Assembly (NCBI GenBank): GCA_965206775.1
Contig: CBDBKU010000002.1
Span: 248,001 to 312,000, forward strand
Direction of reading: 5' to 3'
DNA: 64,000 bases
Origin: VXMF01 sp965206775
Lineage (GTDB): Bacteria > Acidobacteriota > Terriglobia > Bryobacterales > UBA6623
The translations under genes and the position numbers were made by a program. Positions 36,370 to 45,646 of the stretch are shown here, piece after piece. The first letter of the stretch is position 1; each line of letters opens with the position of its first letter. The notes beneath the pieces were generated by a model. The model was not told the origin of the DNA. It did not search any database and worked only from the letters and a program-made list of their open reading frames with translations.

Positions 36370-36777
36370 TCAGCGCCGGTCTTCGATCAGGTGCTCGAAA
36401 GCAGGCCTGCACGGCTCCGGAGCTTTCCGCATCGCAGAGATGAGGATGTCGTCTGCCCTCGTCGAGGGGCGGCGGCCGATCGCGTAGCAGGCTGCAGCGA
36501 CTACGCGCGGGTCGTCCGATTCCAGCAGCGGCCGCAATGAGTCCAACGAGCCATCCGTGCCGATCCGCCACAGCCGGCGGCAGGCTTCCTGCTTCGCGGC
36601 CAGGCCGACATCCGAACCAAGAAGGCCGGCCAGTTCCTGTTCGATCCAGGAACGCGCCTTCGGGTCGCCGTGCGACTCGTTGATCAGCTGGTCGATTTCG
36701 AACAATGCCGACGTAGGCTTGCCGAAGTCGTACGACCACAAAGCCCGAACTGCTTTCTCAATCCGTTCTCGCTGCAT
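36370..36777 (-). CDS. Small HEAT-repeat-like protein
   Basis: 135 residues of helical repeat (LGLAAKQEACRRLWRIG then LRPLLESDDPRVVAAACYAIGRR), typical of HEAT/PBS-lyase-like units. It starts 2 bases after the stop of the Gfo/Idh/MocA gene, with GGAGGG seven bases upstream, so it is translationally linked. Such proteins usually serve as binding scaffolds. The longer in-frame extension upstream shadows the Gfo gene. Confidence 0.6.
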   Translation of the reverse strand: MQRERIEKAVRALWSYDFGKPTSALFEIDQLINESHGDPKARSWIEQELAGLLGSDVGLAAKQEACRRLWRIGTDGSLDSLRPLLESDDPRVVAAACYAIGRRPSTRADDILISAMRKAPEPCRPAFEHLIEDRR

Positions 36778-36779
36778 GG

Positions 36780-38060
36780 TCAAACCCTCCACGGAGCGCG
36801 CATCGTGCGGTAGCGCATGTTGTTGGCCTCGTCGTCTCCCTCGAATCGCTCGGCACCGGGATCCCAGCGAACCGGCCTGCCGAGTCGCAAGCAGATGTTC
36901 GCGCAATGCGCGATCGTATGCGAGCGATGGGCAGCTTCCGGGTTCGAGACCGGCGGCTTGCGGCTCCGCATGCAAGAAAGGAAGTTGCGGACGTGCGGCT
37001 TCTGGATGACGTAGTTCGCGTCGGGCGGATCCAAGCCCGCCAGGACTGCCTCAGGCTGAGCTTCGATCCCACCAGAGTCGGACAGGAATATCCAGCCCTC
37101 GTCGCCGATGAACATCAGGCCCTTCCGGCCCGTATCCATATTCAGTCGTAGGCCGTCCCGATACCGGGCTCGGATCTCGTACCAGTACGGGATGTTGTTA
37201 ATGCCCCCCTCGTCGCGGTATTCGGCCTCTCCCTCGTACGCGACCGGGGCGTCCATCGGCGCGCCCCGCAACCATTGCACTGTCTCGATGAAGTGCGGGC
37301 CCATGTCGGCCACCGCGCCGGCGCCCGTGTCCCAGTTCAGTCTCCAGAGCCGGACCCGTTCCTCCGAATATGGCGCCCAGGGAGACTGGCCGAGCCACCG
37401 GTCGTAGTCAAATGCCTCGGGGTCCGGAGCCTTCTCGGGTTTCACAAAGCTGTTTAGTTTCCAGTTCCCCCCGGCTCCGAACGAGAGGCGGACGGTATGC
37501 AGTTCCCCGATGCGCCCGCCCAGAATGGTATTGACAAGGAACTCGTAGCCGGGATTCGAACGCCGCTGCGTGCCGCACTGCCACACCGTCCCGTGCTGCC
37601 GAGTGACGTTGACCAGCTGCCGACCTTCGGCGATCGTCAAGCAGAAGGGCTTTTCGCAGTAGACATCCTTGCCCGCCTGGGCGGCGAGCGAGCTCATCAC
37701 GCCGTGCCACCGGTCGCCGGTGCCAATCACGACCGCGTCGATGTCTTCCCGGCCGAGGACTTCCTCGTGGAATCGAGTCATCGTGCAGTCGCGGTTGCCG
37801 TAGTGCCTGTCGACGAGCTGCTTGGCTTCCTCCCTGCGGTCGGAGAAGAGGTCGCAGACCGTCACGACCCGCACAGCTTCCTGCTCCAGGAACTCCTGGA
37901 TATTCCGGCGATTGCGCCCGCCCATGCCGATGCCTGCGACCGCGATCCTGTCGGAAGGGGGCGTGGCGCCACCCAGCCCGAGCGTCGAGGCCCGAAGCAC
38001 GAGCGGCGCGGCAGCCGCTTTCGCAAATCCGCGTCGAGTCGACAGCCTGTCAAAAACCAT
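36780..38060 (-). CDS. Tat-exported Gfo/Idh/MocA-family oxidoreductase
   Basis: 426 residues. The Tat-like signal STRRGFAKAAAAPLVLRAST is followed by GIGMGGRNRRN (nucleotide loop) and YCEKPFCLTIAEGRQL (catalytic-Lys EKP motif). GAPMDAPVAYEGEAEYRDEGG and the C-terminal FLSCMRSRKPP match the secreted Gfo family of Acidobacteria and Planctomycetes. The start at 38060 is chosen at the signal peptide. It is convergent with the mmsA block and divergent from the aldo/keto reductase at 38175. The substrate is unknown. Confidence 0.87.
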   Translation of the reverse strand: MVFDRLSTRRGFAKAAAAPLVLRASTLGLGGATPPSDRIAVAGIGMGGRNRRNIQEFLEQEAVRVVTVCDLFSDRREEAKQLVDRHYGNRDCTMTRFHEEVLGREDIDAVVIGTGDRWHGVMSSLAAQAGKDVYCEKPFCLTIAEGRQLVNVTRQHGTVWQCGTQRRSNPGYEFLVNTILGGRIGELHTVRLSFGAGGNWKLNSFVKPEKAPDPEAFDYDRWLGQSPWAPYSEERVRLWRLNWDTGAGAVADMGPHFIETVQWLRGAPMDAPVAYEGEAEYRDEGGINNIPYWYEIRARYRDGLRLNMDTGRKGLMFIGDEGWIFLSDSGGIEAQPEAVLAGLDPPDANYVIQKPHVRNFLSCMRSRKPPVSNPEAAHRSHTIAHCANICLRLGRPVRWDPGAERFEGDDEANNMRYRTMRAPWRV

Positions 38061-38174
38061 ACCGGCCCCAGTGTACTCGCGTAGTGGCATCGCCGCAGCA
38101 TCGTCCCTGGTCCAAACATGCAAAATGGTTTACGCTTACGGTACGCGGTTCGCAACTCATCAGGGAGGTAGCGC

Positions 38175-39140
38175 ATGTCGGAAAGCAGACGAGATTTCGT
38201 AAAGGCCGCAGCCGGGCTGGGCATCGCAGCAAGCGCGGCAGCGGCGGAACAGGTTCCCCGGCGCCAGCTGGGCAACACCGGCCTTGAAGTGAGCATCGTC
38301 GGACTGGGCGGCGGGCGTGTTGGCACGCATCGCGACGAGTCGGAGGCTCTCCGCACCATCCGGCATTGCTACGAATCCGGAATCAACTACTTCGACTCCG
38401 CTGCGGCGGGCGCCTACGGGCTGAGCCAGAGGCGCTACGGAATCGCGCTCGAGGGCGTGCCGCGCGATCGGCTGATCTTCGGAACCAAGACCCGTCACCG
38501 GACATACGCCCACTCCGAACTGGACCTCTTGCAGAGCCTTGCCGGGCTCCGGACCGACTACATCGACCTCTACCAGGTCCACAACGTAATGCACATGGAC
38601 GACATCGACTTCGTCTTCGGGCCGCGCGGCACGATGGAGATGATCGAGAAGGCTCGCCGGGACGGAAAGATCCGGCATGTCGGATTCACGGGTCACATGG
38701 ATCCGCGCGTGCTCGCCAAGATGCTCGAAGCGTACGACTGGGACACAGTGCTGATGCCTCTCAGCGTCACAGACGGCGCGAACCGCGACCTTAGCTTCGA
38801 GAAGACGACGCTGCCAAGGGCGGTCGAGAAGGGCATTGGCGTGATGGCCATGAAGACGACGGGGGTCGGCGTCTTGCACGAGCAAGGGATCTCGTCCCTC
38901 GAGGAGAACCTGAACTACGTCTGGTCCTTGCCCATCGCCACGGCCATTCTAGGGTGCACGTCGCCGGAGCAGGTGGACCGGGATCTCCAAGCGGCGCGAG
39001 CGCACCGCAAGCTGAGCGATAGCCAGATGAGCGAACTGCGCGGAAAGTGGACCGCTGTCGACTTCGCGAAGCTCGAATCGTGGAAGGTCGACCAAGGTGC
39101 CACCCTGGCTTCGTCAGGTCGCGACTATTTCGGCGACTGA
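38175..39140 (+). CDS. Tat-exported aldo/keto reductase
   Basis: 321 residues beginning MSESRRDFVKAAAGLGIAASAAAA, a short Tat-like leader. The AKR core is RQLGNTGLEVSIVGLGG, then NYFDSAAAGAYGLSQRRYG (Asp and Tyr active-site region) and HVGFTGHMDP; the Lys and His appear in the later segments. It is divergent from the Gfo/Idh/MocA gene, separated by 114 bases, which likely contain both promoters. The exact substrate is not known. Confidence 0.85.
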   Translation: MSESRRDFVKAAAGLGIAASAAAAEQVPRRQLGNTGLEVSIVGLGGGRVGTHRDESEALRTIRHCYESGINYFDSAAAGAYGLSQRRYGIALEGVPRDRLIFGTKTRHRTYAHSELDLLQSLAGLRTDYIDLYQVHNVMHMDDIDFVFGPRGTMEMIEKARRDGKIRHVGFTGHMDPRVLAKMLEAYDWDTVLMPLSVTDGANRDLSFEKTTLPRAVEKGIGVMAMKTTGVGVLHEQGISSLEENLNYVWSLPIATAILGCTSPEQVDRDLQAARAHRKLSDSQMSELRGKWTAVDFAKLESWKVDQGATLASSGRDYFGD

Positions 39141-39257
39141 TCAGCGAGCGCATCTCGACGGTCGCAGGAATGCGGGTCTCGCGACGCGGCAGTTCCATGC
39201 GGCGTCAGGCGATGGATGCTAGAAGAACCCGAACGACTGGCTTGACCGTCCTTTGGC

Positions 39258-39764
39258 TCACTCGAATACGATCTCCGCAATGTATAGGTTGGGCATGACT
39301 TGGTTCCAGCCCTCCGGAATATCGTCGAACGGCAAGCGGAAGTCCTGTTCGGAAGAAGGTGCCAGCCCCTGTCCGGGACGGACGATTGCAGCCAGCACGC
39401 GGTGCAGTTCGATGCCGTAGACATCGAAGAACACGCAATTGATGCGGATCCCTCGGATCTGCCTCTCGCCCAGATTGCCGATCAGCCCGGTGATTTCAAC
39501 AAGCGTCTGTCCAAGCGCATTCTCCTTCGCAGACATTTCAACGTTGCCAAGATCGAGCTTTGGAAGGTAGTTGCGTGCTTCGTCCGTAAGGACGATCTGC
39601 TCGGACGGCTGCTCGGAGTCCTCCTTCCACTCCAGGTACGCGAGGCTGCCTATGCCTCCAGCCAGGAGGGCCGCGACAAGCAGCGGCACGGCCTTTGAGC
39701 TCTTCTTGCGTATCGTCTGGCCCGTCTCAAGCATCATGTTTCGGAATTGCCGGACCGGCCGCAT
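39258..39764 (-). CDS. Membrane-anchored protein of unknown function
   Basis: 168 residues. The N-terminal KSSKAVPLLVAALLAGGIGSLAYLEW forms a single membrane anchor. The outer domain has a beta-rich pattern (LVEITGLIGNLGERQIRGIRINCVF) followed by PGQGLAPSSEQDFRLPFDDIP, similar to small FxLYD/DUF2393-type acidobacterial proteins, but I cannot name it with confidence. An alternative start at 39737 (MMLETGQT) is possible. Confidence 0.5.
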   Translation of the reverse strand: MRPVRQFRNMMLETGQTIRKKSSKAVPLLVAALLAGGIGSLAYLEWKEDSEQPSEQIVLTDEARNYLPKLDLGNVEMSAKENALGQTLVEITGLIGNLGERQIRGIRINCVFFDVYGIELHRVLAAIVRPGQGLAPSSEQDFRLPFDDIPEGWNQVMPNLYIAEIVFE

Positions 39765-39827
39765 CGGCCAGGGTTTCCGCAGCCCAGTCTTGGGCCATGA
39801 TCGCAGACTCCGCGGAACAGCCGCTGC

Positions 39828-41813
39828 CTAATGCGCCAGCCAGTCGAGGATGATGTCAGCGGAAGCCACTTGATCCTCTATATTCAGGCTATCGGGCCGA
39901 CCCGCCGCATCGAACGCCGCCCGGAACCACGGCACCGGAAATGCGTCATGGCCGTTATGGAGCAGCAGCTTCCGGTCGGACAGGAGCGACGCCACGGCTC
40001 GGAAGTCGCCCGCGCGCCGCAACCCGGGAATGAACAGCCCTTCGACGTATTCCGAGTCGGTTGCTGCGTCGAATCCGTCGAGATCCGCGGCAATCGACTC
40101 CAGCCCGCTGTCCAGTGCCGCGGCCAGCAGCGCCCAGAGACCGGCCCGGCCGATCCCGATCAGGCGAATGCCGTCGGTTCCGCTGTGGTCTCGAAGGAAG
40201 GCAGCCGCGGTGAGTATGTCCTGAACTCGGTTGGCGTCATCGCTGCGATTGAACACGTGGTAGTACCGTTCGCCATTCCTGCCAGCGCCGGCGATGTCCC
40301 GGTCCTCTAGAGCCGAACCTGTCTGGAACGCATCGATCATCAAGACCGGGGCGCCTTGACCGATCAAGGCTTGGCCTATCTCGGACTGCTCGGCAGCGCC
40401 CGTCCCGCCAGCGTGCACGAGCATTGTCGGCGGAACGTTGCCGGAATCAGCGTTCAAGAACTTGGCGGGTACTCGATCGCCGGCTCCGGTGCGGCCAATC
40501 AGCAATTTGCCCCCATCCAAACGCTGGATCGCAAAGCTACCGCGGACCGGAACATCAGCGAGCAGCGCGAGCCCCAAGCGCTCGCCGAACGCGGCCTTCG
40601 CCCGGTCCAACGATTCCGCGTCGCTCGCTGCTAGGGCGAGCGTGTCCGCCTCGGCGGCGGCAATCCGCTGGCGCACCAGTTCCTCGAAGCCAACGGCACC
40701 GTCCGGCAGCTGGCGGCCCCACAGGTAGAGCAACGAACTCAATTGATCCGGGCGCGAATCCCGCTCCACGAAACGGGACGAATCCGCCTCCCCCAGGATG
40801 TGCTTGCCGAAGAACGCATAGACTGCTTCCCGGCTGTCCTTGTGATAGTTGTGCGGCGAATCGAACTGCCGCCACTCGACATTGGATTCGGCGTCCAGCA
40901 GGCGATACACGTTCTGCACTGCAGGGAACTCTTCTGTCGGCACGTTGACCGTCCAATCGCCGGTCGCCGACACCAGAAGCTGGGGCTTCGGGGCGAAGGC
41001 GGCTGCGATTTCGACATTGTTCGTGCCAACGCGCAGGAGTGGGGCATTCTCGCAGGCAGATCCCCCCTGCATCTGGAAGGAAACCATGTTCACGGGTGCG
41101 GAATAGCCGATGCGGTCATCGACCGCGGCCAGCAAGAAAGCCTGCGTGCCGCCGCCAGAAGCGCCCGTGACTCCGATCCGATCTTCATCGACATCGGCTA
41201 GCGAGACGAGATAGTCGACAACTCGGATGCTGTTCCACAACTGCAACCCGAGCGTGCCGAACAGCCACAGCTCCTCTCTGGGCCCGGCGAACCCGTGCGG
41301 AGCCTGCATGGTGTCGTTCCAGCCCACCATGTCGTATGCGAAGACCACATAGCCCTGGCGGGCCAAGCTGATCGCCCGGCCGGGCACGGAATTGAGCTCT
41401 GAGTTCTCGAACCGTCCATACCGCCAATGGCCGTGCGGGGATACGACGGCCGGGTAGGGTCCAGGCGTGCCGACCGGTTTGTAGAGATTGCCGCCAAGAT
41501 AGTAGCCGGGATAGGTCTCCAGCAAGACGCTGGCAACCGTGTGGTCTTCGTGCTTCTGAACGCTGCCTACCAGCGGGTTTAAGCGGTCCTTGCGAGGCAG
41601 GGGCAGCAGGCCGGACGAGAAGAGGATCTGCTGGCGCAGAAAGGCCGCGCGGCGCTCCCATTCGGCCTTAACGTACTCGGGAAGGGAGTAGCGGGAGTCG
41701 GTATGACGGATTTCGGTGTTCCGCCTGTCCTGGCTGGGTATCTGGGCAAGCGCCGCGGCACTTGCTACCAGACCGCAGGCCAGGCATACGGCTGGCTTGG
41801 CAATCACAATCAA
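39828..41813 (-). CDS. Secreted alpha/beta hydrolase, acetylxylan-esterase-like
   Basis: 661 residues with a signal peptide (VCLACGLVASAAALAQ). The first half is an alpha/beta hydrolase: PHGHWRYG, GWNDTMQAPHG, the nucleophile elbow TGASGGGTQAF, an acid at SATGDWTV, and HNYHKDSREAVY as the likely His region. The second half is a further ~300 residues of weakly similar hydrolase-like sequence ending in RPDSLNIED. This resembles the large acetylxylan esterase or dienelactone-type secreted hydrolases of Acidobacteria. The start is uncertain: a TTG at 41813 and a GTG at 41807 are both possible. Confidence 0.7.
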   Translation of the reverse strand: MIVIAKPAVCLACGLVASAAALAQIPSQDRRNTEIRHTDSRYSLPEYVKAEWERRAAFLRQQILFSSGLLPLPRKDRLNPLVGSVQKHEDHTVASVLLETYPGYYLGGNLYKPVGTPGPYPAVVSPHGHWRYGRFENSELNSVPGRAISLARQGYVVFAYDMVGWNDTMQAPHGFAGPREELWLFGTLGLQLWNSIRVVDYLVSLADVDEDRIGVTGASGGGTQAFLLAAVDDRIGYSAPVNMVSFQMQGGSACENAPLLRVGTNNVEIAAAFAPKPQLLVSATGDWTVNVPTEEFPAVQNVYRLLDAESNVEWRQFDSPHNYHKDSREAVYAFFGKHILGEADSSRFVERDSRPDQLSSLLYLWGRQLPDGAVGFEELVRQRIAAAEADTLALAASDAESLDRAKAAFGERLGLALLADVPVRGSFAIQRLDGGKLLIGRTGAGDRVPAKFLNADSGNVPPTMLVHAGGTGAAEQSEIGQALIGQGAPVLMIDAFQTGSALEDRDIAGAGRNGERYYHVFNRSDDANRVQDILTAAAFLRDHSGTDGIRLIGIGRAGLWALLAAALDSGLESIAADLDGFDAATDSEYVEGLFIPGLRRAGDFRAVASLLSDRKLLLHNGHDAFPVPWFRAAFDAAGRPDSLNIEDQVASADIILDWLAH

Positions 41814-41872
41814 AGGCTAGCAGCCCACTTGGCCGGAATGAGCGGAAACGAGGCTGTTCGGCCAGGAATCGC

Positions 41873-42295
41873 CTAGCGGATCCAGTGCTTCTCGTGGCAG
41901 CTCTCGCAGGCCGCGATGATCTGGTTGCCAACTTCCGCGATGGTGTCCACGTCCCTGGCCTGCGCGGCCTTCAGCGCCGCCTCGGCTGCCTCCGCCAGCG
42001 CCCGGGATGTTGCCGCCCAGACTTCCGAGTCTTGCGCTCGGTCCCCGATCAGGAGCAGATTGCCCGACTCGGCCAGGACGATGGCATGGTGCCTCACCTC
42101 GGTCCACTCGGTCTCGTCGGCAGGCGGATCGCGCGGAACATTGAAAAGGGCACTTGACGCGGGTATCACCATGGCCTGCATGAGTTGCGTGACCGAGGCG
42201 ACCGGTTTGAACCGGGACACCTGCGTCGCCGCAGATCCGGCGAGCAGCAGAACGCCGGCCAATCCCAGAATCCGTGGTATTGCCTGTCCACTCAT
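41873..42295 (-). CDS. Cytochrome c'-like protein with C-terminal heme site (second copy)
   Basis: 140 residues. A signal peptide (GLAGVLLLAGSAATQ) is followed by FKPVASVTQLMQAMVIPASSALF and a single C-terminal heme site CESCHEKHWIR. It is a clear relative of the 34220-34723 protein, sharing FKPVAS, the AESGNLLLIGDRAQDSEVW segment and the terminal CxxCH. It is shorter and lacks the lipoprotein-like cysteine. It is 60 bases downstream of the secreted hydrolase but on the same strand upstream of it, so co-transcription is plausible. Periplasmic electron transfer or small-ligand binding is inferred. Confidence 0.75.
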   Translation of the reverse strand: MSGQAIPRILGLAGVLLLAGSAATQVSRFKPVASVTQLMQAMVIPASSALFNVPRDPPADETEWTEVRHHAIVLAESGNLLLIGDRAQDSEVWAATSRALAEAAEAALKAAQARDVDTIAEVGNQIIAACESCHEKHWIR

Positions 42296-42473
42296 AGCTT
42301 GCGCGAAACGTCCGGCGTCGCCCCAGACCTGAGGCTGCTTGAAAGGAAACTCGCTCCAAGGCCGCTCCCCCGATCTGAAGCGAGCGCCAGCAGACGCGAG
42401 GAATGCTAGCCTTGAATTCTAGGATAAGCACAAACTCCCGGGCAAGCCCGGCGAGTGGCGGTGCAGACACAGA

Positions 42474-44753
42474 ATGGAGATCCGCAAGCAATCGGCGCTC
42501 GATTATCACCGCTACCCGCGACCCGGCAAGATTTCCATCGCCCCCACCAAGCCCTCGGACACGCAGATCGACCTTAGCCTTGCCTACTCCCCCGGCGTAG
42601 CGGAAGCGTGCTTGGAGATTGTCCGGGACCCGCAGCTTGCTGGTCGCTACACGACGCGATCGAACTTGGTAGCGGTCGTCTCGAACGGCTCAGCCGTCCT
42701 AGGCCTTGGCAATATCGGCCCGCTCGCGGGCAAGCCGGTCATGGAAGGCAAGGCCGTGCTCTTCAAGCGGTTTGCCGACATCGACGTCTTCGATCTAGAG
42801 GTCGCAACAGAGGATCCGGACGAGATCGTCCGGGTCGTCGAGCTGCTTGAACCAACGTTCGGAGGCATCAACCTCGAGGACATCAAAGCACCGGAGTGCT
42901 TCCACGTCGAGGAGGAGCTCAGCAAGCGGGTCAATATTCCCGTCTTTCACGACGATCAGCACGGCACGGCAATCATCAGCGGCGCGGCCCTGCTCAACGC
43001 GAGCGAGATCGCCGGGAAGAATCTAGGATCCGTGCGGGTGGTTGTGAACGGCGCCGGAGCGAGCGGCATCGCATGCGCCACCCTGTATCTCAGGCTCGGA
43101 GTTTCTCCGGACAACCTGCTGCTTCTGGATTCCAGGGGAGTCATCTACGAGGGCCGGACCTCCGGGATGAACGCTTACAAGCAGCGGTTTGCCCGCGACA
43201 CCAAACTGCGAACGCTTACCGAAGCGATCCGAGGGGCGGACGTCTTCGTCGGCCTGTCCAAGGCCGACCTGCTGACGCCCGCGATGCTGGTTTCGATGGC
43301 CAATCGCCCGATCGTCTTCGCCCTTGCGAATCCCGATCCGGAGATCGAATACGAACGAGCCATGGCAACGCGCTCCGACGCGATCGTCGCCACCGGCCGG
43401 TCCGACCATCCGAATCAGGTCAACAACGTCCTGTGCTTCCCATCCATGTTCCGGGGCGCGCTGGACGTGGAGGCGACCTGCATGAACGACGCGATGACGC
43501 TGGCGGCGGTGCAGTCGCTCGCGGCGCTTGCGAAGGATGCAGTCCCGGATTCGGTGCGCCGGATTTACACATCCGAAGATCTCGAGTTCGGCCCTCGCTA
43601 CATCATTCCAAAGCCGTTCGACCCGCGCGTAACGCTGGAGGTTTCTCACAAGGTCGCGGAGGCCGCGATCCACAGCGGCGTGGCGAGGAGGCACATCTCT
43701 CTCGAGGACTACCGCCAGAGCCTCGCCGTGCGGCTCGACAGCAGTCAGGAAATCTTTCAGCTGATCATCCGGCGGGCGAAGGAAGATCCTCGCCGCATCG
43801 TCTTTCCCGAGGGCGACCACGAAAAGATCCTCCGCGCAGCCCACGTGCTCCGAGAGGAGCGCATCGCGCAGCCCGTGCTTCTGGGAGATCCGGAACGGAT
43901 TCTTGCCAAGGCGGAGGATCTCCGACTGCCCGTAACCGGATGGCACATCGTGGAACCGGCGGGATTCCCACGGAACGGCGAGTACGAAAGCGAACTGTTC
44001 CACCTGCGACAGCGCAAGGGCTGCACGCTAGAGGGCGCGCGCAACATGCTGCGCGATCCAGTGGGCTTCGGCGCGATGATGGTGCGAGCGGGCGACGCCG
44101 ACGGCATGGTCGCGGGCATCACTCGGCACTATCCCGAAACGCTGCGAGTCGCGCTCAGGATTATCGACAGGCGAAGCGGAGTGCGCAAGGTATCGGGTCT
44201 CTACATGATGATCCGCCAGCGCAAGGTCTATCTGCTCGCAGACGCGACCGTCAACATCGACCCCAGCCCCGAGGACTTGGCGGAAATCGCCCTGCTGACC
44301 GCAAGGCGCGCGAGTCGCCTCGGCATCGTGCCCCGAGTGGCGCTGCTCTCGTTCTCCAACTTCGGCTCGGCGCGCTACCCGGACTCCGAGAAGGTGCGGC
44401 GCGCGGCGGAGATTTGCGCCGAACTGGATCCCGGCCTTGTCGTAGACGGTGAGATGCAGGCTGACACTGCGCTCGATCCCGGCATTATGGAGGAGTTCTT
44501 TCCATTCTCGAAGCTGAAGGGCGAGGCGAACGTGCTCGTGTTCCCGAACCTGGCTTCAGCCAATATCGCCTACAAGCTGCTCAAGCAATTCGCCGGCGCT
44601 CGTTCGCTAGGCCCGATCCTGATGGGGATGGACAAGCCTGTAGCGGTGCTGCAGAAGGGATTCTCCGTAGAGGACGTGATTACGATGTCGGCGATTGCGG
44701 TTCACGACGCGCAGGAGCGGGTTCCCGCCGCCTCGGCCATCGCGGCCGATTGA
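42474..44753 (+). CDS. maeB: NADP-dependent malic enzyme with phosphotransacetylase-like C-terminal domain
   Basis: 759 residues, the standard length of the bacterial MaeB fusion. The malic-enzyme half has YSPGVAEACLEI, GNIGPLAGKPVMEGKAVLFK, VFHDDQHGTAIISGAALLN and the nucleotide loop VVNGAGASGIA. The C-terminal half has PTA-like PEGDHEKILRAAHVL and MMVRAGDADGMVAG. It decarboxylates malate to pyruvate with NADP+, and the PTA-like part is believed regulatory. No close partner lies in the same direction. Confidence 0.94.
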   Translation: MEIRKQSALDYHRYPRPGKISIAPTKPSDTQIDLSLAYSPGVAEACLEIVRDPQLAGRYTTRSNLVAVVSNGSAVLGLGNIGPLAGKPVMEGKAVLFKRFADIDVFDLEVATEDPDEIVRVVELLEPTFGGINLEDIKAPECFHVEEELSKRVNIPVFHDDQHGTAIISGAALLNASEIAGKNLGSVRVVVNGAGASGIACATLYLRLGVSPDNLLLLDSRGVIYEGRTSGMNAYKQRFARDTKLRTLTEAIRGADVFVGLSKADLLTPAMLVSMANRPIVFALANPDPEIEYERAMATRSDAIVATGRSDHPNQVNNVLCFPSMFRGALDVEATCMNDAMTLAAVQSLAALAKDAVPDSVRRIYTSEDLEFGPRYIIPKPFDPRVTLEVSHKVAEAAIHSGVARRHISLEDYRQSLAVRLDSSQEIFQLIIRRAKEDPRRIVFPEGDHEKILRAAHVLREERIAQPVLLGDPERILAKAEDLRLPVTGWHIVEPAGFPRNGEYESELFHLRQRKGCTLEGARNMLRDPVGFGAMMVRAGDADGMVAGITRHYPETLRVALRIIDRRSGVRKVSGLYMMIRQRKVYLLADATVNIDPSPEDLAEIALLTARRASRLGIVPRVALLSFSNFGSARYPDSEKVRRAAEICAELDPGLVVDGEMQADTALDPGIMEEFFPFSKLKGEANVLVFPNLASANIAYKLLKQFAGARSLGPILMGMDKPVAVLQKGFSVEDVITMSAIAVHDAQERVPAASAIAAD

Positions 44754-44891
44754 ATCCAGCTCGGCTATCCGGGTGCCGTTTCCCGGGACGCGATCCCACC
44801 GCGAATATCGACTGGAGGAACCGCGCGAGCGCTGCTCGACAAAGCGGGGGCGCAACTCTACTGAACCTCCGAGCGGGAGAGCTTCACTCGC

Positions 44892-45014
44892 ATGGAGAAC
44901 ATGACAATCTGTCGCGGCTTCTCACGAGGGCTTTGCGGCTGCCTAGCCGCTTGGCTCGTGTTGCTCCTTGCAGTACCTGCACCGATGAGAGCCGATTTCC
45001 CCATCGGAAACTGA
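44892..45014 (+). CDS. Possible 40-residue small protein or signal-peptide remnant
   Basis: A short frame from ATG 44892 to TGA 45012-45014 encodes a textbook-looking secretion signal (LCGCLAAWLVLLLAVPAPMRA) followed by only DFPIGN. It is preceded by GGGAGAG about ten bases upstream. Either it is a tiny secreted peptide or the leader of a larger exported protein that was lost. Nothing else is recognised around it. Confidence is low. Confidence 0.3.
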   Translation: MENMTICRGFSRGLCGCLAAWLVLLLAVPAPMRADFPIGN

Positions 45015-45646
45015 GAATGAGTTCGCGAACCGGAGGCGGGGCGGCGGATAGGGGCATTGCTCTTGGAAGACCGAACGCCCGAGTCGGGGCGTGTCACAAA
45101 AGGGGCGATTCGGGTCGGCTCCCGAGGATCACGTCCCAGCCCTGATGTCCGATCGAGGCACCACGACATTCGCCAAGGATCGGGTACGCCAGGTCCGCGC
45201 ACGCGTGCCGCTCCTGAGCCGCAGGGCCGGTTGGGCGGGCTTGAGCGTCGCGGTTCCGTACAGCGCCTTAGCCGGCTACCTGAGCGGGATCGGCGGCGCA
45301 GAGGTGGGCTTCGTGATGACCATAGCTTGGGCCTTTCCTCTCTTCTCGTTGGCCGGCCGGACAAGGGCAGCGTACAAAGCGCCTCCCGCACGACGGGGAT
45401 CTGCTGCGGCTGACCAGCCACTTGCAGGTCGAAACGCTTCGATGCCAGGCACGAGCCACCACAAGGGAGGGGAACCGGCCGGCGAAGCGAATCGTCCGTA
45501 GACCGAGACTTGCGCTTCGGGACTTGCCGCCGCGCGATGCCAGCTCGAAGAGCCTGGCAGCACCGCTCCGCGAAAGGCGCAGCCGCGGCGGCGGTCTTGC
45601 GAGCGGAACGTCTGTTCGGAGACCCAACCCGCGAATCCGATCAATC
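45015..45646. other. Gap of about 630 bases with no supported gene
   Basis: Between the small frame and the HAD gene I see no recognisable gene. A 136-codon frame on the plus strand (45091-45501) contains one hydrophobic stretch, but codon use is unlike its neighbours and no family is recognised. A frame of similar length is open on the opposite strand. The stretch may be a decayed gene or non-coding DNA. Confidence 0.5.

Noticed and set aside
45091..45501. 136-codon frame with one hydrophobic stretch in the maeB-HAD gap
   Set aside because: Codon use differs from neighbouring genes, no family is recognised and a frame of similar length is open on the opposite strand.
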